Shown: positions 25,816 to 35,084, counted from the first letter of the stretch. The stretch is 48,737 bases of DNA from Deltaproteobacteria bacterium (GCA_019310525.1 JAFDEE010000015.1:1-48737); one strand, 5' to 3'. The notes: generated from the sequence alone by a model not told the origin. Numbers and translations are program-made.

Positions 25816-27897
25816 TCACGATTTTTTCTTGAGCCTGCAGCCGATTCCCTTCAGATTGGGGGTCCCAAGTTCCTTCCCGATCTTCCCCGCCGAAGTCAGC
25901 ATATTGTAGTTGGCGCTTTTCCAGTCAAAACCACCGCCGGTATCCTCCTCACCGAACCACCACCCGTAAGCTGCATTCACCACCCTGGGATGAATCCTGT
26001 CCGTCAGATGGGCGAACTGGGTGATGGCGCCCCATCGTGTCTCGATGATCACGGGATCCCCGTGGCGGATGCCTAAGGTTTCCGCCGTCCGCGGATGAAT
26101 TTCCACCTTGGGGCGGGGCCGTTTTCGCCGGAGCGGTTCGAGCCATCGGTAGGAGGAGTGGAGATAGTAACGGCTCTTGCAGCTTGTGAGCACCAGGGGA
26201 TACTCCGGGTCCTCCTCCTCGGGCAGGCCTGAGAACCGTGGAAGAGGGGAGACGCCGAGTTCCCCGGCCTTGGACAGGGCCAGTTCAACCTTGCCTGTCG
26301 GGGTCCGGAACCCGGTCTCCTCGTATTTCCTGAACCGCTCCGGTCCCTTCAAAACCCCCTTCTCCACGAATTCCCGGTAGCTCATGCCCGCGGGCTCCAG
26401 GACTTCCTCCAGCAGTTTCTCCCAGTCATCGTACCAGAATTCGGGGGGCGTCAGGGTCTTCCCCAGCTCATTGAGGATCTTGCAATCAGGCCAGCAGTCC
26501 TCAGGCGGGTCGACCACCTTGGGACGGGCAAACAGGAGACCGTGTCCGAGGCCGTAATGGCCGATGTCGTTGAATTCAAAGGTGGTGGCGGCTGGAAGGA
26601 CCACGTCGGCCAGGTTCGCCGTGGGGGTCATGACGATATCGGAAACCGCGAAGAAGTCCAGTTTCATCAAGGCCTCGTAAGTCATGGGGCTGTCGGCGAA
26701 GGCCAGGAGGGGGTTGGTGCACTGCATATAGGCCCCCTTGACCGGATAGGGCCTTCCTTCGATGACCGCTCGCCTGAAAAGGGTGGGAGGGACGGTTATA
26801 AGCCTGGGAAGGGTGCCCTGCCGGGCATGCAGCATCTCGGAGCGCTTATTAGGGAGTTGTTCGGAGTGGACGAATTTTCCAAGACGAAGGGTCTTGGGCT
26901 CATTGGCCTGGATGTTGCCCCCGGGCACGTCCAGGTTTCCGGAGATGGCCATGAGGCAGAGGAGTGCCCTTACGGAATCAAAGGTATGGATGTTTTGCTC
27001 GATGGCGTTTCCCCACTGGATCGCCGCGGGCCGGGCCCCGGCATAAAGCCGGGCGGCCTCCCGGATAGTGTCAGCCGGAACCCAGGTGACTTCGGCCATT
27101 CTTTCCGGTGGGTATTTCTCAATCTCTCGGGCCAGCTCATCGAAGCCGTGGGTCCATTTCGAGACGAATTCCCGGTCATGGATCCCTTCACGGATGATGA
27201 CGTGCAGGAAGGCCAGGGCCAGGGCCGCATCCGATCCCGGTCGCAATTGGAGGCAGAGCCGAGCCCTGGAGGCAAGCTCGGTCCTGCGGGGATCCACGAT
27301 GATCAGTTCGGCGCCCCCCCTGAGCCGCTCCAGGAGGAGTCTGCATACCTGACCTTCCTCATTGGTGCTGGTGATGTTGCTTCCCCAGAGGACCACCAGC
27401 TTGGTGGGACGGTGAAGATCGGCCACGGGGTAAAATCCGCAGGTGTAAATCCCTGAAAGCTCCCGGGGTAAGTGACAGAGGTCCGCCATCCCGAACATGT
27501 TCGGGGAGCCGAACAGGGTGGCCAAACGGTTCAGGACGAAGAGTTCCAGGCCTTTGGGCATGCCCTGGCCGAAGATAACGGACCGTGCCCCGTGTTCCTC
27601 CCTGATCCGAGAGAGGTTATTGGTTATTTCTTCGATGGCCTCAGGCCAGGAGATCTCCCGCCACTTGCCTTCACCCCTTCGGCCGGCCCTCTTCAAAGGA
27701 TGTTTGAGGCGGGCGGGGTGGTCCAGCCGTTTGGCCGCCGCAAGACCCTTGGAGCACACATAACCCTTGTTAAGAAATCCCTCAAGGTCTCCCTTGATCT
27801 TGACGATGGCGTTGTTTTTCACCCCGACCCGGAGAGCGCATCCCCCGTGGTCCATTCTGGAGCAATGGGTTTTAACCCAGCGAATGTCATCACTCAT
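25816..27897 (-). CDS. Molybdopterin oxidoreductase, DMSO-reductase family (693 aa)
   Basis: Mo/W-bisPGD enzyme. N-terminal Fe-S region THCSRMDHGGC followed by GYVCSKG; molybdopterin domain with VIFGQGMPKG, WGSNITSTNEEG and DPRRTELASRA; C-terminal dinucleotide-binding domain with PRPKVEIHPRTAETLGIRHG. The likely Mo ligand is the Cys in MADLCHLPRE. ATG 27897 is preferred since GGGGGGA lies just upstream; the frame is open 13 codons further. No Tat signal is seen, so a cytoplasmic enzyme. The Fe-S motif is C12-x3-D16-x3-C20-x27-C48, with Asp where DmsA-type enzymes have Cys. No partner Fe-S or membrane subunit is adjacent; the substrate is unknown. Confidence 0.9.
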   Translation of the reverse strand: MSDDIRWVKTHCSRMDHGGCALRVGVKNNAIVKIKGDLEGFLNKGYVCSKGLAAAKRLDHPARLKHPLKRAGRRGEGKWREISWPEAIEEITNNLSRIREEHGARSVIFGQGMPKGLELFVLNRLATLFGSPNMFGMADLCHLPRELSGIYTCGFYPVADLHRPTKLVVLWGSNITSTNEEGQVCRLLLERLRGGAELIIVDPRRTELASRARLCLQLRPGSDAALALAFLHVIIREGIHDREFVSKWTHGFDELAREIEKYPPERMAEVTWVPADTIREAARLYAGARPAAIQWGNAIEQNIHTFDSVRALLCLMAISGNLDVPGGNIQANEPKTLRLGKFVHSEQLPNKRSEMLHARQGTLPRLITVPPTLFRRAVIEGRPYPVKGAYMQCTNPLLAFADSPMTYEALMKLDFFAVSDIVMTPTANLADVVLPAATTFEFNDIGHYGLGHGLLFARPKVVDPPEDCWPDCKILNELGKTLTPPEFWYDDWEKLLEEVLEPAGMSYREFVEKGVLKGPERFRKYEETGFRTPTGKVELALSKAGELGVSPLPRFSGLPEEEDPEYPLVLTSCKSRYYLHSSYRWLEPLRRKRPRPKVEIHPRTAETLGIRHGDPVIIETRWGAITQFAHLTDRIHPRVVNAAYGWWFGEEDTGGGFDWKSANYNMLTSAGKIGKELGTPNLKGIGCRLKKKS

Positions 27898-28059
27898 TTC
27901 TTCCCCCCGCCGCGATTCCTTGCCGCGGCCGTTCATTTTTTGAAAGTCACCCCTGAAAGATCACTGCCTGGGGCATGCCCGAACCAGAAAGGCCGGATGG
28001 GATATCCCCGCCCGGCCTGAAGGAGACTGCAAAATTCCATTCTTTTCAACGAATTGCCC

Positions 28060-28731
28060 TTACTCTCCGGTGTTATTCCCCCCGCCGGGCATCCCGGGTA
28101 TCTGGGGCATTCCAGGCATTCCGCCAGGCATGCCTCCCGTCCCTCCCGGCATTCCGCCGCCCTGCATCATCCCGGGCATGGTCGGCATGTTGAATTTTTG
28201 GTACCCTGTGGGTAGTTCGAAGAGGCGTTTGGGGAGATTCCCGATCTGGATGTCTTTCAGCATCATGGAACCGTTAACATCTTGAATCTTGATCGGAAAG
28301 TCAATCTTCTTAGATATCCAGTAGTAGGTCTTTTTTCCCTCTGACAGAATCTCATATTTAGTGCATGAAAGGCCCGAGACGGTCTCCTTACCCACCTTCC
28401 TGGCCTTCCGGGCAATTGCAGGTGTCCAGCTCGCCATCCTTCCCTGGATCTGGATGGGACGCTCCATGTACATTTTTTCTTCCTCTATGAGGACCCACAT
28501 CACTCCTTTATCAGGTCGGAAGATCATCACGTTTCCTTCCAATACAAAACGCATCATGCGGTCCTTCACGTATATTTTGCCTTTTCCGGGCATGTCGGCC
28601 GGGTCCTTGGATTTCGAAATGAAATCGGCCGTAAAATCGCTCCCGGCCCAGGCCAAGACCGGCACGAAGCACGTACAGAGCAATGTGAACAGGACTATCT
28701 TGACCGTCTTGCAGGAAATCCTTTTTTCCAT
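28060..28731 (-). CDS. DUF4412-like periplasmic protein with a Gly-Met-Pro tail
   Basis: Signal peptide residues 1-29 (helix IVLFTLLCTCFVPVLAWAG). The central part, about residues 30-180, has short strands resembling LolA-fold/DUF4412 proteins: GKGKIYVKDRMMRFV, MIFRPDKGVMWVLIEEEKMYME, CTKYEILSEGKKTYYWISKK. The tail, from about residue 182, is a low-complexity run of Met-Pro-Gly repeats. Function unknown; the strands suggest binding of a hydrophobic ligand such as a lipid or lipoprotein. It stands alone between the molybdoenzyme gene and the divergent VanZ gene. Confidence 0.7.
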   Translation of the reverse strand: MEKRISCKTVKIVLFTLLCTCFVPVLAWAGSDFTADFISKSKDPADMPGKGKIYVKDRMMRFVLEGNVMIFRPDKGVMWVLIEEEKMYMERPIQIQGRMASWTPAIARKARKVGKETVSGLSCTKYEILSEGKKTYYWISKKIDFPIKIQDVNGSMMLKDIQIGNLPKRLFELPTGYQKFNMPTMPGMMQGGGMPGGTGGMPGGMPGMPQIPGMPGGGNNTGE

Positions 28732-28822
28732 TTTTAACCTCCAAGGCTCGCCCTTTTGTTTCAGGATTAACGACGAGCTACCGAAAATACATATCGGAAA
28801 GGCGCGGAAGATGTCAATGGAA

Positions 28823-28852
28823 TTGTCTTTTCGCCCGCTCCAGGGTTATATT
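28823..28852 (+). promoter_or_regulatory. Candidate sigma-70 promoter for the VanZ gene
   Basis: TTGTCT at 28823-28828 and TATATT at 28847-28852, spacer 18 bp, about 45 bp upstream of the GGAGG ribosome site. Positioned well but not confirmed. Confidence 0.4.
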
Positions 28853-28905
28853 CCCTGAAAAATCGATCGTCCCGACTTAAGGGTGATCTGAAAGGAGGCT
28901 TCATC

Positions 28906-29316
28906 CTGGAAAGGGGAAAAGACGCTGCAAGAAAGATTTTTTTCCTGCTGCCCTCCTTGCTCATGGCGGGGGGCATTTTCTATGTTTCCTCCCTTGAAAA
29001 GGTTGATCTTCCTTTGAGCGGGATCTCCTTCAATGACCTCCTTTTTCACGCCGCCGCCTATTTCCTGTTCGGGATCACCCTGATCATCGCCGCCTATCCC
29101 TGGTACCCGGAGGGCGGATTTCCCCGCAGAATCCATATTTTGCTCGTTGTCATCGGTATCCTCTATGGGGTTTCAGACGAGATCCACCAGGCCTTTGTCC
29201 CCAACAGGACCTGTGCTCTGAGCGACCTCGCCGCCGATTCCTTCGGGGTGCTCCTCTCCCAGTTTGCAGGGAAATGGGGATTAATGAAGTTCCGGGGAGG
29301 ACACTCGGGATCCTAG
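28906..29316 (+). CDS. VanZ-family membrane protein, probable CTG start
   Basis: Small integral membrane protein of the VanZ family. Three to four hydrophobic segments: FFLLPSLLMAGGIFYVSS, DLLFHAAAYFLFGITLIIAA, IHILLVVIGILYGV, followed by the signature SDEIHQAFVPNRTCALSDLAADSFG. No ATG, GTG or TTG precedes the first segment at a suitable site; GGAGG at 28894-28898 is 7 nt from a CTG at 28906, giving 136 residues with a basic N-terminus (ERGKDAARK). Using the TTG at 28957 would cut the first helix. The molecular role of VanZ proteins outside teicoplanin resistance is not established. Confidence 0.75.
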   Translation: MERGKDAARKIFFLLPSLLMAGGIFYVSSLEKVDLPLSGISFNDLLFHAAAYFLFGITLIIAAYPWYPEGGFPRRIHILLVVIGILYGVSDEIHQAFVPNRTCALSDLAADSFGVLLSQFAGKWGLMKFRGGHSGS

Positions 29317-29474
29317 GGAGGACCATGATTCGGATTGAGGTCTCCCGTGGCCGACGCCTCGTCGGGGCTGGCCTTTGCAGGGGCCCGGGGAATGGCGGAG
29401 AAAAAGAGCGCGAAAAACATTCCCGCCCCGAGAACGATCATTGGTATGGTGGTTTTTTGGCGGATCATGGGCAT
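29313..29474 (-). CDS. Possible 53-aa membrane protein
   Basis: Short frame MPMIRQKTTIPMIVLGAGMF continuing as FALFFSAIPRAPAKA and a polar acidic tail. The composition (basic start, one 18-20 residue hydrophobic helix, Ala-x-Ala near the end of it) is that of a signal peptide or single-pass membrane protein. It lies tail to tail with the VanZ gene (4-bp overlap) and downstream of uvrB. No clear ribosome site, so the call is tentative. Confidence 0.35.
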   Translation of the reverse strand: MPMIRQKTTIPMIVLGAGMFFALFFSAIPRAPAKASPDEASATGDLNPNHGPP

Positions 29475-29489
29475 GGTGGACTCGTAAAG

Positions 29490-29552
29490 GCAGTGTGGCC
29501 GATGTCTTGCATCTTCGACAAACCTTGACGCTTGTAAGATCCAGGTAAAGGG
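29490..29552 (+). repeat. Dispersed ~60-bp repeat, copy 2
   Basis: Counterpart of 24609-24671 in the same orientation; core 29506-29545. It lies between uvrB and the possible 53-aa frame. Confidence 0.7.
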
Positions 29553-29568
29553 GATTTGATCGACCCGA

Positions 29569-31572
29569 TCAGATGCCAGCCGCTTCCCTGGTTTCAAGCT
29601 CTCTTTCTTGCAGGGCCTTGATCTCGTCCCGGAGGCGTGCTGCTTCTTCGAACTCCAGGTTCCCGGCGGCCTCCAGCATCTTTTTCCGTAAATCTTCGAT
29701 CCTGGCCTGTATTTCTTCGGGGGTGACGGGGTAGGGTCCCTTTTCTTCTCCGATCCCGGGAACCGGAAAATAATCGGCCTCGTAAGGGGATCCGAGGATA
29801 TCTTCAATGGATTTTTCGATGGTCGCCGGGGTGATATTATTGGCCTTGTTGTAAGCAAGCTGGAGCCGGCGGCGGCGGTTGCTTTCCTCGATGGCCCGGG
29901 CCATGGAATCGGTTACCCGGTCGGCATAGAGGATCACCGTCCCATGAAGGTTCCTCGCCGCCCTGCCGGCGGTCTGGATCAGGGAACGTTCCGAGCGGAG
30001 GAAACCTTCCTTGTCCGCATCGAGCACCGCCACCAGCGAGACCTCCGGCAGGTCCAGTCCCTCCCTGAGAAGATTGATCCCCACCAGGACATCAAAGTCT
30101 CCCCTGCGCAGTTCCCTGACGATTTCCATCCGTTCGATCGTCTTGATGTCCGAGTGGAGGTACCGCACCTTCACACCCAGTTCAGTGTAATACTCGGTCA
30201 GGTCCTCCGCCATGTTTTTGGTGAGGGTAGTGACGAGCACCCGTTCGTTCACTTGAACCCGCTCCCGGATCCGGGCCAGGAGATCGTCCACCTGGTTGCG
30301 GGCGGGGCGCACGATGATTTCCGGGTCTATGAGGCCCGTTGGACGAATGATCTGCTCCGCAATGCGCTCCGCCCGTTCCAGTTCGTAAGGACCCGGTGTG
30401 GCGGAGACATAGATGGCCTGGGGAACCCTCTCTTCGAACTCCTCGAACTTGAGAGGGCGGTTGTCCAAAGCAGATGGGAGGCGGAAACCGTATTCCACGA
30501 GGGTCGTCTTCCGGGACCGGTCCCCGTTATACATGCCGTTGAGCTGAGGCACAGTGATGTGACTTTCGTCGATGATGACAAGGAAGTCCCTGGGAAAATA
30601 ATCAAGGAGGGTGGGAGGCGGCTCTCCCGGCGCGCGGCCGGTCAGGTGCCGGGAGTAATTCTCGATCCCGTGGCAGTAACCCATCTCCATCATCATCTCC
30701 AGGTCGAAGAGGGTCCGTTCCTCGATTCTTTGGGCCTCCAGCAACTTGTTCCGGGACCGGAAGTATTCGATCCTTTCCTTGAGTTCTGCCTTGATCCCGA
30801 CGATGGCCCTCTCACGGATTTCGACCGTGGTGACATAATGGGAGGCAGGGTAGATGGTGACCCGGTTCAACTCACCGATAACCTTCCCACTCAGAGGGTC
30901 GATCTCCTGGATGGCCTCCACAAGGTCCCCGAAGAAGTGGATCCGGACGGCGCGGTCCTCCTCGTGGGCCGGATAGATGTCAAGTACGTCTCCACGGACT
31001 CGGAAACTCCCCCGGGTGAAATCGTAGTCTCCCCGCTCGAAGTGGATCTCAACGAGCTTCCGGATGGCCTCTTCCCTGGCCAGGTTCATGTCTCGTTCAA
31101 CGTAAAGGAGCATGCCGTGATAGGCCTCGGGAGAGCCCAGCCCGTATATGCAGGAAACGCTCGCCACGATGATCACGTCGTCCCGGTCCAGGAGAGACCG
31201 GGTGGCGGAGTGGCGCATCTTGTCTATTTGCTCGTTGATATGGGCATCTTTTTGGATGTAAGTGTCGGACTGGGGAATGTAGGCTTCCGGCTGGTAGTAG
31301 TCGTAATAGCTTACGAAGTACTCGACCGCGTTGTGGGGGAAAAGCTTCTTGAACTCCCCGTAGAGTTGGGCCGCGAGGGTCTTGTTGGGCGCGATGATCA
31401 GGGTCGGCCGCTGCACCCTGGCGATCAGGTGGGCCATGGTGAAGGTCTTTCCGGACCCGGTGACTCCCAGGAGGACCTGGTGCCTGAGGCCTTTCATGAC
31501 CCCGTCCGCCAGTGACTCAATGGCCCTGGGCTGGTCGCCGCAAGGTTCCAGGTCAGTTTCAAGACGGAACAT
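29569..31572 (-). CDS. uvrB: Excinuclease ABC subunit B
   Basis: DNA-damage verification helicase of nucleotide excision repair, working with UvrA and UvrC. Walker A GVTGSGKT near residue 38, beta-hairpin region [15 protein letters not shown] near 90-105, DEAD-like DESH in [12 protein letters not shown], helicase motif [11 protein letters not shown], and the C-terminal UVR motif ([18 protein letters not shown]) that binds UvrC. 667 residues is usual. Confidence 0.97.
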   Translation of the reverse strand: MFRLETDLEPCGDQPRAIESLADGVMKGLRHQVLLGVTGSGKTFTMAHLIARVQRPTLIIAPNKTLAAQLYGEFKKLFPHNAVEYFVSYYDYYQPEAYIPQSDTYIQKDAHINEQIDKMRHSATRSLLDRDDVIIVASVSCIYGLGSPEAYHGMLLYVERDMNLAREEAIRKLVEIHFERGDYDFTRGSFRVRGDVLDIYPAHEEDRAVRIHFFGDLVEAIQEIDPLSGKVIGELNRVTIYPASHYVTTVEIRERAIVGIKAELKERIEYFRSRNKLLEAQRIEERTLFDLEMMMEMGYCHGIENYSRHLTGRAPGEPPPTLLDYFPRDFLVIIDESHITVPQLNGMYNGDRSRKTTLVEYGFRLPSALDNRPLKFEEFEERVPQAIYVSATPGPYELERAERIAEQIIRPTGLIDPEIIVRPARNQVDDLLARIRERVQVNERVLVTTLTKNMAEDLTEYYTELGVKVRYLHSDIKTIERMEIVRELRRGDFDVLVGINLLREGLDLPEVSLVAVLDADKEGFLRSERSLIQTAGRAARNLHGTVILYADRVTDSMARAIEESNRRRRLQLAYNKANNITPATIEKSIEDILGSPYEADYFPVPGIGEEKGPYPVTPEEIQARIEDLRKKMLEAAGNLEFEEAARLRDEIKALQERELETREAAGI

Positions 31573-31628
31573 CTCGCCTCACCATCTACCTCTTCAGAAA
31601 CCGGGTGCTCGAAAATCCCACCAGCCCC

Positions 31629-33089
31629 TTACAAATCGATACGCCAGGTGGTGCCTTTTGGCCCGTCCTCCAGGATGACACCCTTCTCCCGGAGCCTGTC
31701 GCGGATGGCGTCCGCTGCTGTCCAGTCCTTTCTGGCCCTCGCCCTGGCCCTCTCTTCGATCATCCGCTCGATTTCCACCGGGTCGATTTGTTTCGGCCCG
31801 CCGGAGAGGTCCTTGAAAAAGGCTTCCGGGTCCTCGTCGAGGATTCCCAGGATACTGCCGGCAAGGAGGAGATTGCGTCGGTCCCTCTCTAAATCGTCTC
31901 TCAAGGCGGGATCTGTGGAGAGGGAACCGGAGTCCAGGCGACGGTTGAGATCCCGGATCTTTTCGAAAATCAGCCCGATGGCGCCCGCCGTGTTCAGGTC
32001 ATCATCCATGACTGCGACGAATTGTTTTAGAAACCCTTCCTCTATTTCTTCCCCGGCAGGAATGATCCCTTGCACTCCCTTCGGTGGCTCGATGGGGCCG
32101 AGCATTTCATTCAGTCTCTGGAAGGTCCGGTAGATCCGGACCACCCCCGATTGGACGTGGTTCACAGCGCTTCGGGAAAAATCGAGGGGGCTCCTGTAGT
32201 GCTTGGACAGGAGAAAGAAGCGGAGGACCTCGGGGTGGTATTCCTTTAAGGCATCCCGGATAGTGAGGAAGTTGCCCAAGGACTTGGACATTTTTTCGGA
32301 TTCCACCGTCACGAAACCGTTGTGGACCCAGTAGCGGGCGAATTCGCCTCCGCAAGCTGCAATGGACTGGGCCCTCTCGTTTTCATGGTGGGGAAAGATC
32401 AAGTCCTTGCCTCCCCCGTGGATGTCGAAAGTCTTCCCGAGGAAATGGTGGCTCATGACCGAACATTCCATGTGCCAACCCGGTCTCCCGGGTCCCCAGG
32501 GACTTTCCCACTGGGGCTCACCGGGCTTCGCCCCTTTCCACAGCACGAAATCCATGGGGTGGTGCTTACGTTCATCCACTGCGACCCGACTTCCCGCCTG
32601 CATATCTTCCAGCCGCCTCCCGGAAAGGGCCCCGTATCCCCTGAAAGATTCCACGGAAAAGAAGACGTCCCGGCCCTCCACATAAGCATGGCCCTTTTGG
32701 ATAAGGGTGTTGATCATTTCGATCATGCCGTCAATATGCTCCGTGGCCCGGGGTTCCTTGTCCGCGGGGAGAACCTTGAGCCTTTCCATGTCCTCGTGAA
32801 AGGCGTCGATGTATTCCCGGGCAAGTTCCCGGGTGTCCTTCCCGAGTTGGTTGGCCCGGTCGATGATCTTGTCGTCCACGTCTGTGAAATTTCGGACATA
32901 GATGACTTGGAATCCCCTGGCCCGCAGGTACCTGGACAGAACATCGAATACGATGGCGGAACGGGCGTGCCCGATGTGGCAGAGATCATACACCGTGACC
33001 CCACACACGTACATGCCCACTTTCTTGTCCTGAAGGGGTATGAATTCCCGTTTCCTGCGGGTGGCGGAATCATAAAGGGTCAAGGCCAT
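31629..33089 (-). CDS. cysS: Cysteinyl-tRNA synthetase
   Basis: Class I synthetase for cysteine. The zinc-binding Cys and HIGH-type motif are in YVCGVTVYDLCHIGHARS; KMSKSLGN holds the second ATP signature; the DALR anticodon domain follows. ATG 33089 has AGGAGAAG upstream and gives 486 residues; 20 further codons are open upstream but do not resemble CysS. It lies 56 bp upstream of uvrB on the same strand. Confidence 0.96.
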   Translation of the reverse strand: MALTLYDSATRRKREFIPLQDKKVGMYVCGVTVYDLCHIGHARSAIVFDVLSRYLRARGFQVIYVRNFTDVDDKIIDRANQLGKDTRELAREYIDAFHEDMERLKVLPADKEPRATEHIDGMIEMINTLIQKGHAYVEGRDVFFSVESFRGYGALSGRRLEDMQAGSRVAVDERKHHPMDFVLWKGAKPGEPQWESPWGPGRPGWHMECSVMSHHFLGKTFDIHGGGKDLIFPHHENERAQSIAACGGEFARYWVHNGFVTVESEKMSKSLGNFLTIRDALKEYHPEVLRFFLLSKHYRSPLDFSRSAVNHVQSGVVRIYRTFQRLNEMLGPIEPPKGVQGIIPAGEEIEEGFLKQFVAVMDDDLNTAGAIGLIFEKIRDLNRRLDSGSLSTDPALRDDLERDRRNLLLAGSILGILDEDPEAFFKDLSGGPKQIDPVEIERMIEERARARARKDWTAADAIRDRLREKGVILEDGPKGTTWRIDL

Positions 33090-33242
33090 GGATTCTTCTC
33101 CTGGTAAGGTTTTGTCCTCTGTTGTTTTCCGGGAAACAATGGGAACCACGGAGGAACAGGACCGGGGGGTCGCCGTCTATTGAAGAGGGTCGACCCGGGT
33201 GATATTTTGGTCTCATTCGACCGGGAAAGGAGATGCCGTTCA

Positions 33243-33749
33243 TCAATTCCCCGGCCCCTGATCAGCCTTCGGCGATTCAGCTGTGAGGGTGACCATTGCG
33301 TAAGCCGCAATTCCTTCTCCACGGCCCGCGAAACCGAGACCTTCGGTAGTCGTGGCCTTGACATTGATCCGCTCGGCCGGAATGCGGAGAACCCGCGCGA
33401 GATTTTCCTCCATGGCGGGAATATAGGACATGAGCCTTGGCGCTTGGGCAACGATGGTGGTGTCCAAGTTGTTGATCCGGTATCGATCCGCCCCTACCCA
33501 TTCCATAACGCGGGCCAAGAGGTGCAGGCTGTCGGCCCCCTCGTAGGATGGGTCCTTGTCGGGAAAGTGACGTCCGATATCTCCCTTACCCAGGGCTCCC
33601 AAGATGGCGTCCATAACCGCATGGGTAAGCACATCGGCATCGGAGTGTCCATGGAGGCCACGGGTATGTGGAATCCGACAGCCTCCCAGGATGAGAGGCC
33701 TGCCTTCGACCAGACGATGAACGTCATACCCGAAGCCCACAAGGATCAA
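33243..33749 (-). CDS. ispF: 2-C-methyl-D-erythritol 2,4-cyclodiphosphate synthase IspF
   Basis: Fifth step of the MEP isoprenoid pathway, a trimeric zinc enzyme. GFGYDVHRL carries the first metal ligands, GHSDADVLTHAVMDA the loop with the catalytic His and Asp, and KATTTEGLGFAGRGEGIAAYA the C-terminal signature. The start is TTG at 33749, with AGGAG 6 nt upstream, giving 168 residues as expected; the longer open frame upstream has no IspF similarity. No ispD is adjacent. Confidence 0.94.
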   Translation of the reverse strand: MILVGFGYDVHRLVEGRPLILGGCRIPHTRGLHGHSDADVLTHAVMDAILGALGKGDIGRHFPDKDPSYEGADSLHLLARVMEWVGADRYRINNLDTTIVAQAPRLMSYIPAMEENLARVLRIPAERINVKATTTEGLGFAGRGEGIAAYAMVTLTAESPKADQGPGN

Positions 33750-33825
33750 GATCTTCTCCTTTTCTTCTTTTTTCTGAATCGCTTTTCCCGCCGGCCCGAG
33801 AAGAGACCGGTTCCCTATCGTACTC

Positions 33826-34044
33826 CTAATGACAGGAACTGCAGTTCGTGCTCGAGCAACCCGAGCATCCCGAGGATCCGCTCGAGGAAGAGAAGTTCCC
33901 GTCGCTCTTGAAACTGCAGGCGGACATGAGGCGGCGCACATCCCGCGCTTCACAGTCGGGACAGGTGACGTCGCTCTCGTCTCCGAACACAATGCATTCG
34001 AATTCCTTGTCGCATTTCATGCACTTGAATTCATAGATTGGCAT
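33826..34044 (-). CDS. FmdB-family zinc ribbon protein
   Basis: 72-residue putative regulatory protein. MPIYEFKCMKCDKEFE and VTCPDCEARDVRRL make a four-cysteine zinc ribbon in the first 45 residues. The tail is a Ser/Gly/Cys-rich run with five further cysteines (CSGCSSTNCSSC), a known feature of many anaerobe members. ATG 34044 has GGAGG 10 nt upstream. The function of the family is not established. Confidence 0.88.
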   Translation of the reverse strand: MPIYEFKCMKCDKEFECIVFGDESDVTCPDCEARDVRRLMSACSFKSDGNFSSSSGSSGCSGCSSTNCSSCH

Positions 34045-34121
34045 GTTTGAAATTCCTCCAGATAAGCCCCGTTCCCCCGGGTTACCCGTTGCTCTTGACG
34101 GATCTGCAGACAATTACCTTA

Positions 34122-35084
34122 CTATGGAGGGGGCGGGGCGGACTCCAAGCCCTCGATGACCGCAGCGGCCAGGAGGGGAAACATGATTTCATGATGGCCC
34201 ACCAGGGAGTAACCTTCTCCTCCTTCCAGGGTGGGCCGTTCGACCACGTTGGTCATGGGCCGGTAATGGCGTATGAAGTCCATGTTGACGGCCGTAAACT
34301 TCTTGACCTCGTGCCCGAGGTTCCTGACCAGGGACAGGGCCTTTAAAAAGACCTCAGGCAGGATGACGGCCGATCCCAGGTTGATATATACTCCCCCTTC
34401 GAGCCGGGAGACCAGGGTCGAAAACAACCGAAAGTCCAAATGGGACGTCTTGCCGATGTCGGCCCCATTCACGCTCGGGTGAAAGTGGATGATGTCGGTC
34501 CCGATGGCCACGTGGACCGTGACGGGGATGTCCCGCTCATAGGCGCCGGCCAGGAGACTGTGCCGGGCGTAAGGGAGTTTTTCCCTGAAAATCATGGCAC
34601 CCACGGCCTTCCCCAGGCCAACTCCCTTTTCGGCGCCTTCCCTTATGGCGCTGTTGATCCATCGCCCGGTCTCCTCTGCCATGCCGAATCGGCCCTCACC
34701 GAGATGAGCCGCCACGTCCTCGGAAGTGTGCCCGGCCATGGCGAGTTCAAAATCATGGATAACACCCGCCCCGTTCATGGCCACGCCTTTGATGATGCCC
34801 CGATCCATGAGGTCCAGGATCACAGGGTTGAGGCCCACCTTGATGGCATGGGCGCCCATGGCCAGGAGGACCATTTTCCCGGACCGGACGGCTTGAACGG
34901 TGTTCTCGACGATTCGGATGAAATCCGCGGCGGCCAGGATTCGGGGCAGGCGCTGGAGCCATTGGCCCAGGCTCCCCCCCGGCATCCAGGGTCTTGCCTG
35001 GTCCTCGGTGCGGACCTTGCTGGTCCTTTCCGCAAGGGGATAACAGGTGACGTCGCCAAGGTCTATGGGTTTCCACTTATCCAA
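34122..35084 (-). CDS. Deoxyhypusine-synthase-like protein
   Basis: About 320 residues resembling the deoxyhypusine synthase family (COG1899): MGAHAIKVGLNPVILDLMDR and VAMNGAGVIHDFELAMAG correspond to the NAD-site region in which an Asp follows GAxxxHD. The catalytic-lysine neighbourhood of eukaryotic enzymes is not recognisable, and bacteria lack eIF5A, so another spermidine- or NAD-dependent reaction is more likely. TTG 35084 has GAGGA 9 nt upstream; a second TTG two codons earlier is too close to that site. The gene lies between gmhA and the fmdB-like gene on one strand. Family assignment is tentative. Confidence 0.5.
   Translation of the reverse strand: MDKWKPIDLGDVTCYPLAERTSKVRTEDQARPWMPGGSLGQWLQRLPRILAAADFIRIVENTVQAVRSGKMVLLAMGAHAIKVGLNPVILDLMDRGIIKGVAMNGAGVIHDFELAMAGHTSEDVAAHLGEGRFGMAEETGRWINSAIREGAEKGVGLGKAVGAMIFREKLPYARHSLLAGAYERDIPVTVHVAIGTDIIHFHPSVNGADIGKTSHLDFRLFSTLVSRLEGGVYINLGSAVILPEVFLKALSLVRNLGHEVKKFTAVNMDFIRHYRPMTNVVERPTLEGGEGYSLVGHHEIMFPLLAAAVIEGLESAPPPP

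Noticed and set aside
25816-27897. Selenocysteine at the Mo site of the molybdoenzyme, suggested by selA
   Set aside because: The frame is continuous and the likely ligand is a normal cysteine in MADLCHLPRE; no in-frame TGA.
29944-31515. 523-codon open frame antisense to uvrB
   Set aside because: Mirror of uvrB in the opposite strand; composition rich in His, Asp and Val typical of antisense frames.
33750-33992. N-terminal extension of IspF (81 codons)
   Set aside because: No similarity to IspF, overlaps the fmdB-like gene region, and a good ribosome site precedes the internal TTG.
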